A stretch of DNA of 64,000 nucleotides from Skermanella pratensis (GCF_008843145.1 NZ_CP030265.1:3272001-3336000); one strand, 5' to 3'; counted from the first letter of the stretch, positions 1-13,071 are shown. The notes: generated by a model not told the origin, from the sequence alone. Made by a program: numbers and translations.

Positions 1-647
1 GCCATGGAGCGCAGTTGCCGTTCGGTCGTGGCATACAGCCGGTTCAGCAGAAGCCGCGCGAACTCGGGATCGGCATGTCGGTAGGTGATCCGGCGGAGCG
101 GCGTGATGCCGACCTGCTGGATCCGCACCTCCTTCTGCAGGTATCGCACCAGGGTCCGGGCATCGGGTTCGGTCCAGGGGATCCGGCCCACCAGCCCGTT
201 GAAGAAACGGCGCAGCCGCGGCATGGGAGAGTTGTCGGGCACCCAGATGCCGGCGTCGGCATCCCACATCCGCTCGAACACCCGGCGCATCACCTCCGGC
301 GCGGCCGCAAGCTCCTCGGCGACGGGAAAGGACGTGACCTCGTAAAGGAAACGCTCATAGTTCGACATGGTCTCGCCGGCACCCTGGACGGTCGAAGTCT
401 CGCTGCCCGGCGGTATCGCCGGCAGCGGAGCGGCGCGGCCGAGCAGTCCGCCCGCGGCGGTCGGCCCGACGATCAGGGTGGCGGTGAAGACGGGCTCGAT
501 CTGGCGTAGCGCCAGCACGGCGCAGACGGCCGAAAGCGCCGTGACGCCCAGGATCAGGCGGCGGCCGGCAAGCGCGATCATCACGCCGTGGCGCAGCAGT
601 TTCTGGACTTCGCCCAGGGGGCCGATCAGGTCCTTGTCGAGGGACAT
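1..647 (-). CDS. Wzz/GNVR-like polysaccharide chain-length protein (3' end off window)
   Basis: The reading frame starts at an ATG at 647 (MSLDKDLIGPLGEVQKLLRH) and runs off the left edge, so only about the first 215 residues are visible. A hydrophobic segment lies at about residues 24-43, after a short basic cytoplasmic N-terminus, and the rest is presumably periplasmic. This layout, together with the upstream polymerase and glycosyltransferase, fits a Wzz/GumC-type inner-membrane protein that sets exopolysaccharide chain length or couples export. The start sits next to the stop of the glycosyltransferase gene (TGA at 649-651), so the two are probably co-translated. The family call rests on topology and context; I see no diagnostic motif. 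Confidence 0.55.
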   Translation of the reverse strand, partial: MSLDKDLIGPLGEVQKLLRHGVMIALAGRRLILGVTALSAVCAVLALRQIEPVFTATLIVGPTAAGGLLGRAAPLPAIPPGSETSTVQGAGETMSNYERFLYEVTSFPVAEELAAAPEVMRRVFERMWDADAGIWVPDNSPMPRLRRFFNGLVGRIPWTEPDARTLVRYLQKEVRIQQVGITPLRRITYRHADPEFARLLLNRLYATTERQLRSM

Positions 648-648
648 G

Positions 649-1899
649 TCAGCCGCCGCCGACGGTCATGCAGCGGGAGGGCGCCGACGGTCGCGCCGTC
701 TCGCCGCCGGAGGCGGTGCGGACGACCGAGACCGCCACGTTCAGGAAGGCATCGGCGGCCCGGTCGACCGACCACGACGCAGCCGTCGCCCGTGCCCGCT
801 CGCACGCGGCGCGGTGGAAAGCGGTATCGCGGGCATGGGACTGGATCGCCGCCGCCAAGCCCTCCCCGTCATCGGGGTCGAGGACGGTTCCGCAGCGGTT
901 CTCCACCAGCATCCGCGCCGCCGCGCTGCCCGTCGGGCCGAGCAGGATGCAGGGCCGCCCCGCGGCCAGGGCGCCGGCCACCTTGCTGGGAACCAGCATG
1001 CCTTCCGCGCGCCTGTCCATGACGGCGAGATGCAGGTCGGCAGCCCCCAGGCTGGCCGCAAGGGTCCCGGACGGCTGCAGGGGCAGGAGCCGCAGGTTCT
1101 TTGGGGCGTTCCGCTCGACGGCGCGCCTCACGCGCGGCAGTCCCCGCCCCTCCCCGATAAGAAGCATGGCGATGTCGGGCGCGCTCACGGCGAGGGAGAA
1201 AGCGGCGTCGAGCACGGCATCCATCGGATGGGCGAGCCCGAAGTTCCCCGAATAGGCGACCGTGAAGCGCCCCCCCAGGCCCAGGGCGGCGCGCACCGGA
1301 TTGCCCTCCCGCGGGATCGGGCGGATCACCGGATCGGACCAGTTCGGAATGGTAACGATCCTTTGGGCCGGGATGCCCTGGTCGGAAAGCCGGTCCGCCA
1401 TGCAGGAGCCGATCGCGATCACCGCGTCGCACCGGCGCAGCGCCGCCGTGGCGGCCCGGCGCAGCAGCGACAGGGCTGGCCATGGCAACCTGACGCCGAT
1501 GACGGGGAACAAGTCCGGATAGAGGTCATGCGACCAATGGATCACGCCGCATCCCCAGCGCCGGCCGAGCAGCGGCCCGAGCACCGCGAGCATCGGCGGG
1601 TCGGTCATGGTGACGACCAGGTCGTGACGGGGCATCCGCGACGCCGCGTGATGGAGGCGGCGCAGGGCCGAGAGGTAACCCAGGCCGCCTGCGGCGGAGC
1701 CGCCGATCCGGTTCCCCGCCCGGGTCACGCCGACCCCCTCGGGAGCATCCGAGGGGGCGTCGGGGGCGCCGCATGCCAGGACCGAAACCCGCCACCCGTG
1801 CGAGGCGAACCGCGCGGCGAGGTCGTAGAGGCAACGCCCAGTTGCTCCCCGGTCCGGCGGAAACACACGATTTATGAAGAGGATGGACGGCTTGCACAC
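649..1899 (-). CDS. Glycosyltransferase family 4 (WcaI-like)
   Basis: About 416 residues with a GT-B fold pattern. The N-terminal Rossmann half begins with KPSILFINRVFPPDRGATG; the C-terminal nucleotide-sugar half carries FTVAYSGNFGLAHPMDAVL, then GEGRG and EGMLVPSKVAGALAAGRP, the usual donor-binding region of GT4 enzymes. It resembles colanic-acid-type WcaI transferases and should add a sugar to a lipid-linked exopolysaccharide intermediate at the cytoplasmic face of the membrane. I chose the GTG at 1899 because homologous sequence starts there; the frame stays open far upstream only as a shadow of the polymerase gene. A TTG 15 bases further upstream is an alternative start. Confidence 0.8.
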   Translation of the reverse strand: MCKPSILFINRVFPPDRGATGRCLYDLAARFASHGWRVSVLACGAPDAPSDAPEGVGVTRAGNRIGGSAAGGLGYLSALRRLHHAASRMPRHDLVVTMTDPPMLAVLGPLLGRRWGCGVIHWSHDLYPDLFPVIGVRLPWPALSLLRRAATAALRRCDAVIAIGSCMADRLSDQGIPAQRIVTIPNWSDPVIRPIPREGNPVRAALGLGGRFTVAYSGNFGLAHPMDAVLDAAFSLAVSAPDIAMLLIGEGRGLPRVRRAVERNAPKNLRLLPLQPSGTLAASLGAADLHLAVMDRRAEGMLVPSKVAGALAAGRPCILLGPTGSAAARMLVENRCGTVLDPDDGEGLAAAIQSHARDTAFHRAACERARATAASWSVDRAADAFLNVAVSVVRTASGGETARPSAPSRCMTVGGG

Positions 1900-1967
1900 C
1901 CTGAGAGATCCCAACCCTGCGCGATACACGCATACAGAAGCATTCCCGAACCGGGCAGGCAAGAGGA

Positions 1968-3185
1968 TTAAGCCCGGAGGTCGCGATACTGCGCGGTACG
2001 CGTGGTGATGATCGACAGGATCAGACCGAAGCAGAGATACTTGAAACTGGTATGGGCGAACAGCCCGATCGCCAGGGGCGGCAGAAGCCCGAATGCCAGG
2101 GCGGTCTCCCGCTTCATCAGCATGACCAGCGGCGGGACGAGCGACAGAAGATAAGCCACGACGGCGATCATGCCGGCGATGCCGGTCTTCAGCAGCATGT
2201 AGGTCGCGAAGGAATGGGTGTAGGAAACCCACATCTCCCCGACCGCCGGGTTTCGCACCAGGGCTCCCCAGCCGGCGCCGAACACCAGGGAGGCAAACGA
2301 GGAGCCGATGTGGTCGGCGACGGCCGCCGCCTCGGAAGCCCGCTCGTTCAGGCCGTAGATTTCGGTTTTCCAGGCGATCTGCGCGACCGTTCCGAGGATC
2401 GTGTCCTGCAGCGCGACCGCGACTCCGCCGCCGGCCAGGGCGATGGCCCCCAGGATCAGCGGGGTCCGCCGCCCCAGGATGAGGACGCGGCAGGCGACCG
2501 CGGCAACGGCCGTCAGGATCGCCGCGCGATGGACGGCTCCCGCGAGCGCCGCCGCCGCGACGGCACCCGCCGCGACCATCAGGGCGGATCCCGCGATGGC
2601 GAGGATCGCCGAGCCCGAGCGCCGCCGGCGCACCAACCCCGCGGCCCCTTCCAGCGGCAGCCAGACCGCGGCGAAGAGCACGGCCGGGCTGTTCAGCAGG
2701 TACAGGTCGCCCTCCGCCATGGCAGCCCGCCCGACCGACCCGACATCGACGCCCGGCCACCACCAGCGCAGGCCGAACAGCAGGCCGACGCCGGCCAGGC
2801 CGGCGGGCAGCAGACGGCTTGCGAGCGGCCCCGCCGGAGCCAGCAGCACCGGCAGGAAAAAGAAGCCCAGCGGCACGACGTCGCGGACGACATCCTCGGG
2901 CGCCGCCCCGGCGACCGCAGCACCCAGCAGGGGAACCCAGAGGAGGTAGAGGAACGCCGCCGTGCCCACGACTTCGTGCAGCCTGGCGGACGGGGCGGTC
3001 AGCATCAATCCGCTCCCCACGCACAGGGGGCGGACCAGCCCCAGGGCGCAGGCCAGTCCCGCGGCCATGACCGCCTCGGTCCAGCCGATCCCGGGCGGCG
3101 CCGGAGCGCCGGACAGGCCGTAGGCGGCCAGCGCCACCGCAAGTCCGCCGGCCCGGATCATGTCTCCCGGTCCCCGATCACCCAT
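1968..3185 (-). CDS. O-antigen ligase/polymerase-like membrane protein (Wzy-type)
   Basis: A 405-residue polytopic protein with about 11-12 hydrophobic helices and a long loop in the C-terminal half around the QDTILGTVAQIAWKTEIYGL stretch, as in Wzy polymerases and WaaL ligases. Those families have little sequence conservation, so the assignment is by topology, length and position. It is first in a minus-strand run with a GT4 transferase and a Wzz-like protein, so it most likely polymerises the repeat unit made by this locus. The start is MGDRGPGDMIRAG. A 68-base gap separates it from the next gene. Confidence 0.6.
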   Translation of the reverse strand: MGDRGPGDMIRAGGLAVALAAYGLSGAPAPPGIGWTEAVMAAGLACALGLVRPLCVGSGLMLTAPSARLHEVVGTAAFLYLLWVPLLGAAVAGAAPEDVVRDVVPLGFFFLPVLLAPAGPLASRLLPAGLAGVGLLFGLRWWWPGVDVGSVGRAAMAEGDLYLLNSPAVLFAAVWLPLEGAAGLVRRRRSGSAILAIAGSALMVAAGAVAAAALAGAVHRAAILTAVAAVACRVLILGRRTPLILGAIALAGGGVAVALQDTILGTVAQIAWKTEIYGLNERASEAAAVADHIGSSFASLVFGAGWGALVRNPAVGEMWVSYTHSFATYMLLKTGIAGMIAVVAYLLSLVPPLVMLMKRETALAFGLLPPLAIGLFAHTSFKYLCFGLILSIITTRTAQYRDLRA

Positions 3186-3434
3186 GCCGCCGCCTGTTCC
3201 CCGCCGTCACGCCGCATGACTCCACCCGCATGGCTCCATGCATGCCGGACAGTGCGTGCATCTCCCGGAACTCCGCAATCGGAAGAAGGGCCAGCGGCAC
3301 CATGCCCCAGGCGTCCCAAGGCGCCTCATTCAACCGTGGAAACGGATTGCATTCTAAAGTAAAGCTACTGGAACCTGCCGGCATTACTCCGCATGGAGTA
3401 GGCCGCGGGCCACCCCTTCCTGAAGTGAGCGCCC

Positions 3435-3926
3435 ATGGCCGCCGGACTGAGACTCGACGAAATCAGCCTTCTGGTCGTTGAAGACGACACTTTCACGCGG
3501 AACCTGATCCTGTCGATCCTGCGGAACCTCGGCGTGCGCACGATCGCCGAGGCGAACGGCGCAGGGATGGCGCTGGAGATGATGGCGACCACCGAAGTGG
3601 ACATCATCATCAGCGACATCCAGATGTCCCCCGTCAACGGGATCGATTTCCTGCGGCATCTCCGCGCGGGCACCCGGCCCGCCGGCGTCGTCCCGCCGCA
3701 GGCGCCCCCTTCCCAGATCCCGGTCATCTTCCTGACCGCCCACGCCCAGGCCAAGCTTGTGGAACTGGCCCGCGCCGCCGGAGTCTCGGCCTTCCTCACC
3801 AAGCCGATCCGGCCGGCCTTGCTCCGAGACCGCCTGCTGCAGATCTCGGCCACGCTGCGCCGGCAGGAGCCGGCACCGACGCCGGACCAATCCGCACAGC
3901 CGGGAAGCGCCGGGGTCCCGGCGTGA
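3435..3926 (+). CDS. Single-domain response regulator (receiver only)
   Basis: 163 residues making one CheY-like receiver. The acidic pocket is in LLVVEDDTFTRN, the phospho-acceptor is Asp61 in IIISDIQMSPVNG, the conserved Thr is in VIFLTAHA and the Lys in FLTKPIRP. An insertion containing RAGTRPAGVVPPQAPPSQ precedes the fourth beta strand, and a Pro-rich tail follows the domain. There is no output domain, so it must act through protein contact or phosphotransfer. It lies 109 bases upstream of the binding-protein/hybrid-kinase pair on the same strand and is a plausible partner of that kinase's Hpt domain, which is inference. Confidence 0.85.
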   Translation: MAAGLRLDEISLLVVEDDTFTRNLILSILRNLGVRTIAEANGAGMALEMMATTEVDIIISDIQMSPVNGIDFLRHLRAGTRPAGVVPPQAPPSQIPVIFLTAHAQAKLVELARAAGVSAFLTKPIRPALLRDRLLQISATLRRQEPAPTPDQSAQPGSAGVPA

Positions 3927-4035
3927 TCCGGACCGGCCTTGTTTCGACTTCGTAAGACACCTTCAGAGAGTTAGTTGTATTCGATGAACGCATGGCGTTC
4001 GGACATGCAAGGCAGACCCGGACAGAGAGGCAAAG

Positions 4036-5103
4036 ATGGGCATCGCAGGGACTTCCGCCGTCACAACCCCATACCGGGAGCCGCGTCCGCTGCTGAGGAC
4101 GACTGCGAGGGCCTTGAGCGGATTGCTTGCCGCGGTCTTCGCGACCGTCTGGCTGACCGCCTGCGACGACCCCAAGCCGGCCGACAAAGGCTCCATCGCC
4201 GACCGGAAGGAGAGCGCCGCCCAGCCGGCCGATCCGGTGCCGGAACGACACCGGATCGCCCTGGTCATGAAGACCCTGACCAATCCTTTCTTCATCGAAA
4301 TGGAACGCGGGGCCCGTGCGGCCGAGTCGGAGCTCGGGGTCGAACTGCTGGTCAAGACCGCGGCGCAGGAGACTTCCATCGAACAGCAGGTCGCCATCGT
4401 CGAGGAACTGATCCGGCAGAAGGTCGACGCGATCGTCATTGCGCCCGGCGACAGCGTCAAGCTGATCCCGGTGCTCAAGCGGGCGCAGGCAGCGGGCTTG
4501 GCGGTGGTCAACATAGACAACCGCCTGGACGCCGAGTTCGCGCAGAATGTCGGGATGGCCCCGGTACCCTTCATCAGCGTCGACAACGAGAACGGCGCCT
4601 ATCTCGCCGGGATGGCCCTGGCCGAGGGCGTCGCCGAGCCGGCGAAAGCCGCGATCATCGAGGGCATCCGGAGCGCCGCCAACGCCGAGGCACGCAAGGC
4701 CGGGGCCCTGCGGGCCTTCGCGACGAACCCGGCGATCACCGTGGTCGCCCAGGAAAGCGCGGACTGGAAGATCGACGAGGCGTACGATGTCGCCAAGTCG
4801 ATGTTCGAGCGCGAGCCCGGCATTTCGCTGCTGTTCTGCGCCAACGACATGATGGCGCTCGGCGCCGCGAGATATGTCCAGGAGGCGGGGCGGCGGGATG
4901 TCAGGATCGCCGGATACGATGCCCTGAACGACGCCGTCGAGGCGGTCAAGGGCGGCACCCTGGTCGCGACCGTAGACCAGCAGGCCGGCCGCCAGGGCTA
5001 TCTGGGCGTCGTCTACGCCAACCGGATGATTTCCCGCGAGGCGGTGCCGCTGGAGACGATGGTCGAGGTGCGCGTCGTCACGGCACGTCCAGAGAGGCCG
5101 TGA
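4036..5103 (+). CDS. Periplasmic sugar-binding-type lipoprotein
   Basis: 355 residues of the type-I periplasmic binding fold (RbsB/LacI-like, PF13407 type): [20 protein letters not shown], then [22 protein letters not shown] and [21 protein letters not shown] hydrophobic segment ending in the lipobox LTAC, with Cys43, predicts a lipid anchor rather than a free periplasmic protein. No ABC permease or ATPase is nearby. The gene is followed after 7 bases by a hybrid histidine kinase with a periplasmic domain. This is the arrangement seen in LuxP-LuxQ or TorT-TorS, where the binding protein presents the ligand to the kinase. The ligand is unknown; sugars or autoinducer-like molecules are possible. 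Confidence 0.85.
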   Translation: MGIAGTSAVTTPYREPRPLLRTTARALSGLLAAVFATVWLTACDDPKPADKGSIADRKESAAQPADPVPERHRIALVMKTLTNPFFIEMERGARAAESELGVELLVKTAAQETSIEQQVAIVEELIRQKVDAIVIAPGDSVKLIPVLKRAQAAGLAVVNIDNRLDAEFAQNVGMAPVPFISVDNENGAYLAGMALAEGVAEPAKAAIIEGIRSAANAEARKAGALRAFATNPAITVVAQESADWKIDEAYDVAKSMFEREPGISLLFCANDMMALGAARYVQEAGRRDVRIAGYDALNDAVEAVKGGTLVATVDQQAGRQGYLGVVYANRMISREAVPLETMVEVRVVTARPERP

Positions 5104-5110
5104 CGCCGCG

Positions 5111-8704
<3,594 letters not shown>

Positions 8705-8790
8705 TCCATCCGGAGCCGAAAAATCCTCCTTGTGCCCGGGCGGGCCGCGTCGCTTAGATTGCCGGGATAGAACCCGGTATCGGATGCTCC

Positions 8791-9933
8791 ATGCCCAAGA
8801 CCACCGTCACCCTCCCCTTGCCCGCGCAGCACCTCGGAACGGCAAGACAGATCACCGTGCATCGCTACGGCACGCCCGGCGCGCGCCCCAAGGCCTATAT
8901 CCAGGCGGGGCTGCATGCGGACGAAATCCCCGGCATGCTGGTCGCGCACCACCTGATCGCGCGCCTCGACGAGGCGGGCCGGGACGGCACCATTCGCGGG
9001 GAGATCATCGTCGTGCCGGTGGCGAACCCGATCGGGCTGGACCAGTACCTGGCCGGCCGCCTCCACGGCCGCAGCTCCCTGGAACAGGGACAGAATTTCA
9101 ACCGCGGCTTCGCCGATTTGGTCGAGACGGTCGCACCGCTGCTCGAGGACAGGCTCGGTGCCGACGCGGCGGAAAACGTCGCCGCCATCCGGGCGGCGCT
9201 GCTCGACGCCCTGGGGGAAGTCCGCTCGGTGAACGACGTCCAGGAACTGCGCCGGATGCTGCTGACCATGGCGGTCGACGCCGATATCGTCCTGGACCTG
9301 CACTGCGACCTCGACTCGCTGATGCATATGTACGTCTCCGACGATCTCTGGCCGGAGGCCGCCGACCTCGCTGCCCAGTTGGGCTGCCGGGCGGTGATGC
9401 TGGCCGGCGACAGCGGCGGCGATCCGTTCGACGAAGCCTGCTCCATGCCCTGGTGGAAGCTGAGGCTCCGCTTCGGCGACCGGTTCCCGGTGCCGTCCGC
9501 CTGCCTCTCCGCGACGGTGGAGCTGCGCGGGAAGTCCGATGTCGAGGATGGGACCGCCGCTTCCGATGCGGACAACATCCTCCGTTTCCTTCAGCGCCGC
9601 GGTCTGGCCGCCGGGCCTCCCGGCCCGGTCCCGCCGGCACGCTGCGCGGCGACGCCGTTGTCGGGCGTCGACCGGCTGATCGCCCCTCTCCCCGGAGTCG
9701 TCGCCTTCCGGCGGGAGATCGGCGATTTCGTCAAGGCCGGCGAGGTGATCGGGGAAATCGTCGATCCGACGGCGGAGGACCCGCGGGCGGCACGGACTCC
9801 CCTGGTCAGCCGGACCTCCGGCCTGTTGTGGTCCCGGACGCAGATGAAGATGGCGGCGGCCGGCGAAACGGTAGCCGCCGTGGCCGGGACGATGCCTTTG
9901 AGCGACCGTACCTGGTCTCTCCTGGTCGATTGA
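8791..9933 (+). CDS. AstE/AspA-family zinc hydrolase (succinylglutamate desuccinylase/aspartoacylase-like)
   Basis: 380 residues of the M14-like deacylase family. Zinc ligands are visible as His42 and Glu45 in AGLHADEIPG and His171 in IVLDLHCDLD. The catalytic-Glu region is near SATVELRGKSD. The C-terminal quarter (VVAFRREIGDFVKAGEVIGE) looks like the hammerhead extension found in this group. It should hydrolyse an N-acyl amino acid or similar amide in the cytoplasm. The exact substrate cannot be read from sequence; the ast operon genes are absent, so a dedicated role in arginine catabolism is unlikely. The start follows a short 86-base gap after the kinase. Confidence 0.8.
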   Translation: MPKTTVTLPLPAQHLGTARQITVHRYGTPGARPKAYIQAGLHADEIPGMLVAHHLIARLDEAGRDGTIRGEIIVVPVANPIGLDQYLAGRLHGRSSLEQGQNFNRGFADLVETVAPLLEDRLGADAAENVAAIRAALLDALGEVRSVNDVQELRRMLLTMAVDADIVLDLHCDLDSLMHMYVSDDLWPEAADLAAQLGCRAVMLAGDSGGDPFDEACSMPWWKLRLRFGDRFPVPSACLSATVELRGKSDVEDGTAASDADNILRFLQRRGLAAGPPGPVPPARCAATPLSGVDRLIAPLPGVVAFRREIGDFVKAGEVIGEIVDPTAEDPRAARTPLVSRTSGLLWSRTQMKMAAAGETVAAVAGTMPLSDRTWSLLVD

Positions 9934-10011
9934 TGCCCGTAACGTCGGCCTTGATACCGGGCGGCGGAAACCTGATCTCTAAGTATTGAACCGCCGGATC
10001 GGACCTATTCC

Positions 10012-10359
10012 ATGCTGAAGCATACCTCCGCCAAGGATCTCCCCGCCCACCTGCGTCTTTCGGAGGATCAGACCACCGAGTTGGCGGACATGTTCCGCCT
10101 GATGAGCGACCCGAGCCGGCTGCGGATCATCCTTGCCTGTCTGGAAACTCCCGCATCGGTCGGCGACATGGCGAGCCAGCTCGGGCTTTCGGCGTCGCTG
10201 GTAAGCCACCACCTGCGTCTCCTGCGGGCCGGGCGCCTGATCCAGGCCGAGCGGCGCGGCAACCGCGTCTTCTACCTGATCACCGACGAGCATATCCGCC
10301 GGGTGTTGTCCGACATGGTCGACCACGTCGCCGAAAGCGAGCCGGATCTCGAGACCTGA
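10012..10359 (+). CDS. ArsR-family winged-helix repressor
   Basis: 115 residues. FRLMSDPSRLRIILACLETP opens the winged helix, and the recognition helix is LGLSASLVSHHLRLLRAGRL, followed by the wing AERRGNRVFYLITDEHI. This is the SmtB/ArsR fold. The ELCVC-type metal-binding Cys pair of arsenic or cadmium sensors is missing from the recognition region and there is no obvious metal-ligand cluster, so it may sense something else or use other sites. No metal-efflux gene is adjacent. The target is unknown; autoregulation is likely for the family. Confidence 0.88.
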   Translation: MLKHTSAKDLPAHLRLSEDQTTELADMFRLMSDPSRLRIILACLETPASVGDMASQLGLSASLVSHHLRLLRAGRLIQAERRGNRVFYLITDEHIRRVLSDMVDHVAESEPDLET

Positions 10360-10556
10360 ACGCTGCGGCATGGGGACCCGAGCGGGCCTGCAACCGCTTA
10401 ACAAAATCTACATATCGTTTGACCCCCGAACGATCTTCATCGATAGTGCTTTGGTCATAGCCGGACAGCGGATCGGATGACCGCTGCCGACAACCTGCCA
10501 AGTCTTCTTCTGGCTGCCCCGCCCCGACCCGGGGGTTCGCGGGATGTGAGGAACCG

Positions 10557-11381
10557 ATGGAGAGTTACCGATTCCAACCCGGAGAAACTCCGGTACTGAT
10601 CAGCCTGCCCCATGTGGGCACCGACCTTCCCCGGGAAATCGCCGTCGGGATGACCGATCTGGCGCATCAGGTGCCGGATACGGACTGGCATCTGGATCGT
10701 CTTTACAATTTCGCCCCGGCTCTCGGCGCAGGCTTTCTCGCGGCGACCCAGTCGCGCTACGTGATCGACCTCAACCGCGATCCGTCGCGGAACGGACTTT
10801 CCGTCGGTCGCGGCTTCACCGAGCTATGCCCCACCGGAACGGCCGACGACCTTCCCCTCTACCTGGATGGTTGCCAGCCCGACGCGGTGGAAGTCAGGCG
10901 CCGGATCACGACCTACTGGCACCCCTACCATCGCCAGCTCCAGGCTGAACTGGCCGCCTTGAAGGATCGCTTCGGCGTCGCGGTCCTGTTGGACGCGCAC
11001 TCAGCCAGAACCGCCGGCGATACCCAGCCTCACGGTCCGAGCGACTTCAACCTGGTCACGGCCGACGACACCAGCGCCAGCCCCCATCTCTCCAGGCGCC
11101 TGTTCAACGTGCTGGCCTGTACGGACAATTTCACGTCCCTGTTCGACCCGCGCTCGGCAGGCGGCTACATCGCCCGTCACTACGGCCGGCCGGAAGACAA
11201 CATCCATGTCGTCCAGCTCGAGATAAACCAGGGCACCTATATGGATGAAACCTCGCCTTTCCGGTACCGCAGCGACCTTGCCGCGTCGGTTCGGCCAGTA
11301 CTGGAGCGTTTCGTATCGGCGTTGGTGGAGTGGTCGTGGGATCATGCTGAAGGCCGGCGACAGCGCGTGGCATATTATTAG
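10557..11381 (+). CDS. hutG: N-formylglutamate amidohydrolase (HutG type)
   Basis: 274 residues of the N-formylglutamate deformylase family: LISLPHVGTDLPREI, the TDWHLDRLY stretch, RYVIDLNRDPS and LLDAHSARTAGDTQ. These carry the conserved Asp/His residues that bind the metal. The enzyme releases formate and glutamate in the last step of the five-step histidine degradation route. The other hut genes are not in this window, so it is either a detached hut gene or acts on other N-formyl amino acids. A clear ribosome site (GAGGAA) precedes the ATG. The 197-base upstream gap is locally AT-rich (around 10400-10445) and probably contains its promoter. Confidence 0.88.
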   Translation: MESYRFQPGETPVLISLPHVGTDLPREIAVGMTDLAHQVPDTDWHLDRLYNFAPALGAGFLAATQSRYVIDLNRDPSRNGLSVGRGFTELCPTGTADDLPLYLDGCQPDAVEVRRRITTYWHPYHRQLQAELAALKDRFGVAVLLDAHSARTAGDTQPHGPSDFNLVTADDTSASPHLSRRLFNVLACTDNFTSLFDPRSAGGYIARHYGRPEDNIHVVQLEINQGTYMDETSPFRYRSDLAASVRPVLERFVSALVEWSWDHAEGRRQRVAYY

Positions 11382-11472
11382 GGGAGTGCGGCCGGGGCAT
11401 CGACCCCGAGCGTCGGGCCCAAGGACCGACCGCACGGCATCACCCCCCGCCTCGGCCGGCCCCACCCGCCCG

Positions 11473-12081
11473 TTACGGCGAGGAAGCATCACCCGGCCAT
11501 AATCCTTCCCGGTCGGCGCGCCGGTACAATTCCTCCACGATGGTTCTCAGCGCCGGGTCGGCCGCCATCGGCAAGCCGGTTCGCTGGTAGGTCCGTTCCC
11601 GCGCGATGCCGTTCTCCCGCCATGCCCGTCCGCCCGAATTGTAGTTCTGCGCGAAGCCCTGGAGCCGATCGATCGCCTTGGCGAACCGCGCTTCGGGCGT
11701 TTCGCCGGCCTCGAACTCCCGCCACCAGGCGTGCAGGCCGGCCCCCAGGTCCGGCGGCAGTTCGGCGAACAGGCGCTCCGCCGCGGCGATTTCCCGCTCG
11801 GCCTGCCCGACGCAGCCGGCCTCGTCGTAAGCGTAGGTGTCCCCGGCATGGATCTCTACCAGGTCATGGACCAGGACCAGCGTGAGGACGCGTCCCAGGT
11901 CGACCTCGAATCCGAGTTCCTTGTGAAGCAACAGGGCGAACAGCCCCATATGCCAAGTATGCTCCGCATCCGTCTCGCGGCGCGAGCCGTCGGCTATGTA
12001 GCCACGCCGCTCGATCGTCTTGAAACGGTCGATCAGCAGAAGGAAATCGAGAATCTGCGCGAGGCGCGGTTCAGCGGTCAT
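11473..12081 (-). CDS. HD-domain phosphohydrolase (YfbR-like)
   Basis: 202 residues with the HD signature: the first His in ETDAEHTWHMGLFALLL and the His-Asp pair in LVLVHDLVEIHAGDTYAYD. This is the arrangement of the HD_3/YfbR group of 5'-deoxynucleotidases and related metal phosphohydrolases. It probably cleaves a nucleotide phosphate in the cytoplasm; the substrate is not determined by sequence. A 14-bp perfect inverted repeat lies immediately upstream, and its right arm supplies the GGGGAGA that would serve as ribosome site. The gene is downstream of fabI on the same strand and may be weakly co-transcribed with it. Confidence 0.82.
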   Translation of the reverse strand: MTAEPRLAQILDFLLLIDRFKTIERRGYIADGSRRETDAEHTWHMGLFALLLHKELGFEVDLGRVLTLVLVHDLVEIHAGDTYAYDEAGCVGQAEREIAAAERLFAELPPDLGAGLHAWWREFEAGETPEARFAKAIDRLQGFAQNYNSGGRAWRENGIARERTYQRTGLPMAADPALRTIVEELYRRADREGLWPGDASSP

Positions 12082-12084
12082 GGT

Positions 12085-12117
12085 TCTCCCCTCTCCCCGG
12101 GCTGGGGAGAGGGGAGA
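12085..12117. repeat. Perfect 14-bp inverted repeat between fabI and the HD gene
   Basis: TCTCCCCTCTCCCC (12085-12098) and its exact complement (12104-12117) flank a 5-base loop. There is no T-tract, so it is not a standard intrinsic terminator. It may be a REP-type palindrome or an attenuator, and in the minus-strand transcript its second arm would sequester the ribosome site of the HD gene. Confidence 0.7.
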
Positions 12118-12137
12118 CTACCATCAGCTGCCGGGGT

Positions 12138-12908
12138 TCACCCGACGATGTTGTAGCCGCCGTCGATGAAGGCGACCGACCCGGTCAGCGACTTGGCGGC
12201 GTCGCTCGCCAGGAACGCCGCGTAGGCGCCGACATCCTCGATGGTGACCAGATGGTGAGTCGGGGCGCGTTCCGTGACCCGGGCCATCAGCTCGTCGAAG
12301 CGGTCGATGCCGGACGCCGCGCGGGTCGCCAGCGGGCCGGGCGACAGGGCATGGACGCGGATGCCCTTGGTCCCCAGCTCGGCCGCCATGTAGCGGGTCA
12401 CGCTTTCCAGGGCGGCCTTGACCGGCCCCATCAGGTTGTAGTGCTCGACTACTTTCTCACCGCCGTAGAAGGATACCGTCTGCAGGCATCCGCCATCGGT
12501 CATCAGCGGCTCCGCCAGCTTGGCCATCCGCACGAAGGAGTGGCAGGAGACGTCCATGGCCAGCAGGAAACCCTCGCGCGAAGCATCGACGACGCGGGCG
12601 TGCAGGTCTTCCTTCGGGGCGAAGGCGATGGAATGGAGCACGAAGTCGAGCTTGCCCCATTTCTCCCCGATCGCGGAGAACACGGCCTCCAGTTCGCCTT
12701 CCTCCCGAACGTCGAGCGGCAGGAACAGCGAGGCTTCCAGCTCGTCGGCCAGCGGCTTGACGTGCCGCTCGGCCTTGGCGTTGAGATATGTCACCGCCAA
12801 CTCGGCGCCGAGCGCCCGGAAGGCCTTGGCGCAGCCGTAAGCGATGCTGCTGTCATTGGCAATGCCGACCACCAAGCCGCGCTTGCCTTCCAAGGTAATG
12901 AGCGACAT
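12138..12908 (-). CDS. fabI: Enoyl-ACP reductase (NADH), FabI type
   Basis: 256 residues of the divergent SDR enoyl-ACP reductase family. The N-terminus GLVVGIANDSSIAYGCAKAF is the FabI cofactor-binding variant. The catalytic pair is Tyr157-x6-Lys164 in EHYNLMGPVKAA, with the second conserved Tyr148 in SFYGGEKVV. The C-terminus carries the substrate-loop region (LSPGPLATRAASGIDRFDEL) and ends GSVAFIDGGYNIVG. It performs the last reduction of each fatty-acid elongation cycle. The start has a strong AAGGAG ribosome site. Some alphaproteobacteria have several FabI paralogues; whether this is the essential copy cannot be judged here. Confidence 0.93.
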   Translation of the reverse strand: MSLITLEGKRGLVVGIANDSSIAYGCAKAFRALGAELAVTYLNAKAERHVKPLADELEASLFLPLDVREEGELEAVFSAIGEKWGKLDFVLHSIAFAPKEDLHARVVDASREGFLLAMDVSCHSFVRMAKLAEPLMTDGGCLQTVSFYGGEKVVEHYNLMGPVKAALESVTRYMAAELGTKGIRVHALSPGPLATRAASGIDRFDELMARVTERAPTHHLVTIEDVGAYAAFLASDAAKSLTGSVAFIDGGYNIVG

Positions 12909-13071
12909 TCAGGCTCCTTATCGACCCGCAGGTTTGTTTGTGCGGCGCAGCATAAGGGAGCTTCGTTAACGCTTCAATGCATGGAACGATTACGGCTTGG
13001 TGACATCAGCATCCGCGAACTAGACTAAATGACGCACCCCTCGTTCCGCACAAATATCGGCATACTCCACT

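Noticed and set aside
367-1971. Long plus-strand open frames over the polysaccharide genes
   Set aside because: They are shadows of the minus-strand polymerase and glycosyltransferase genes, which have clear families.
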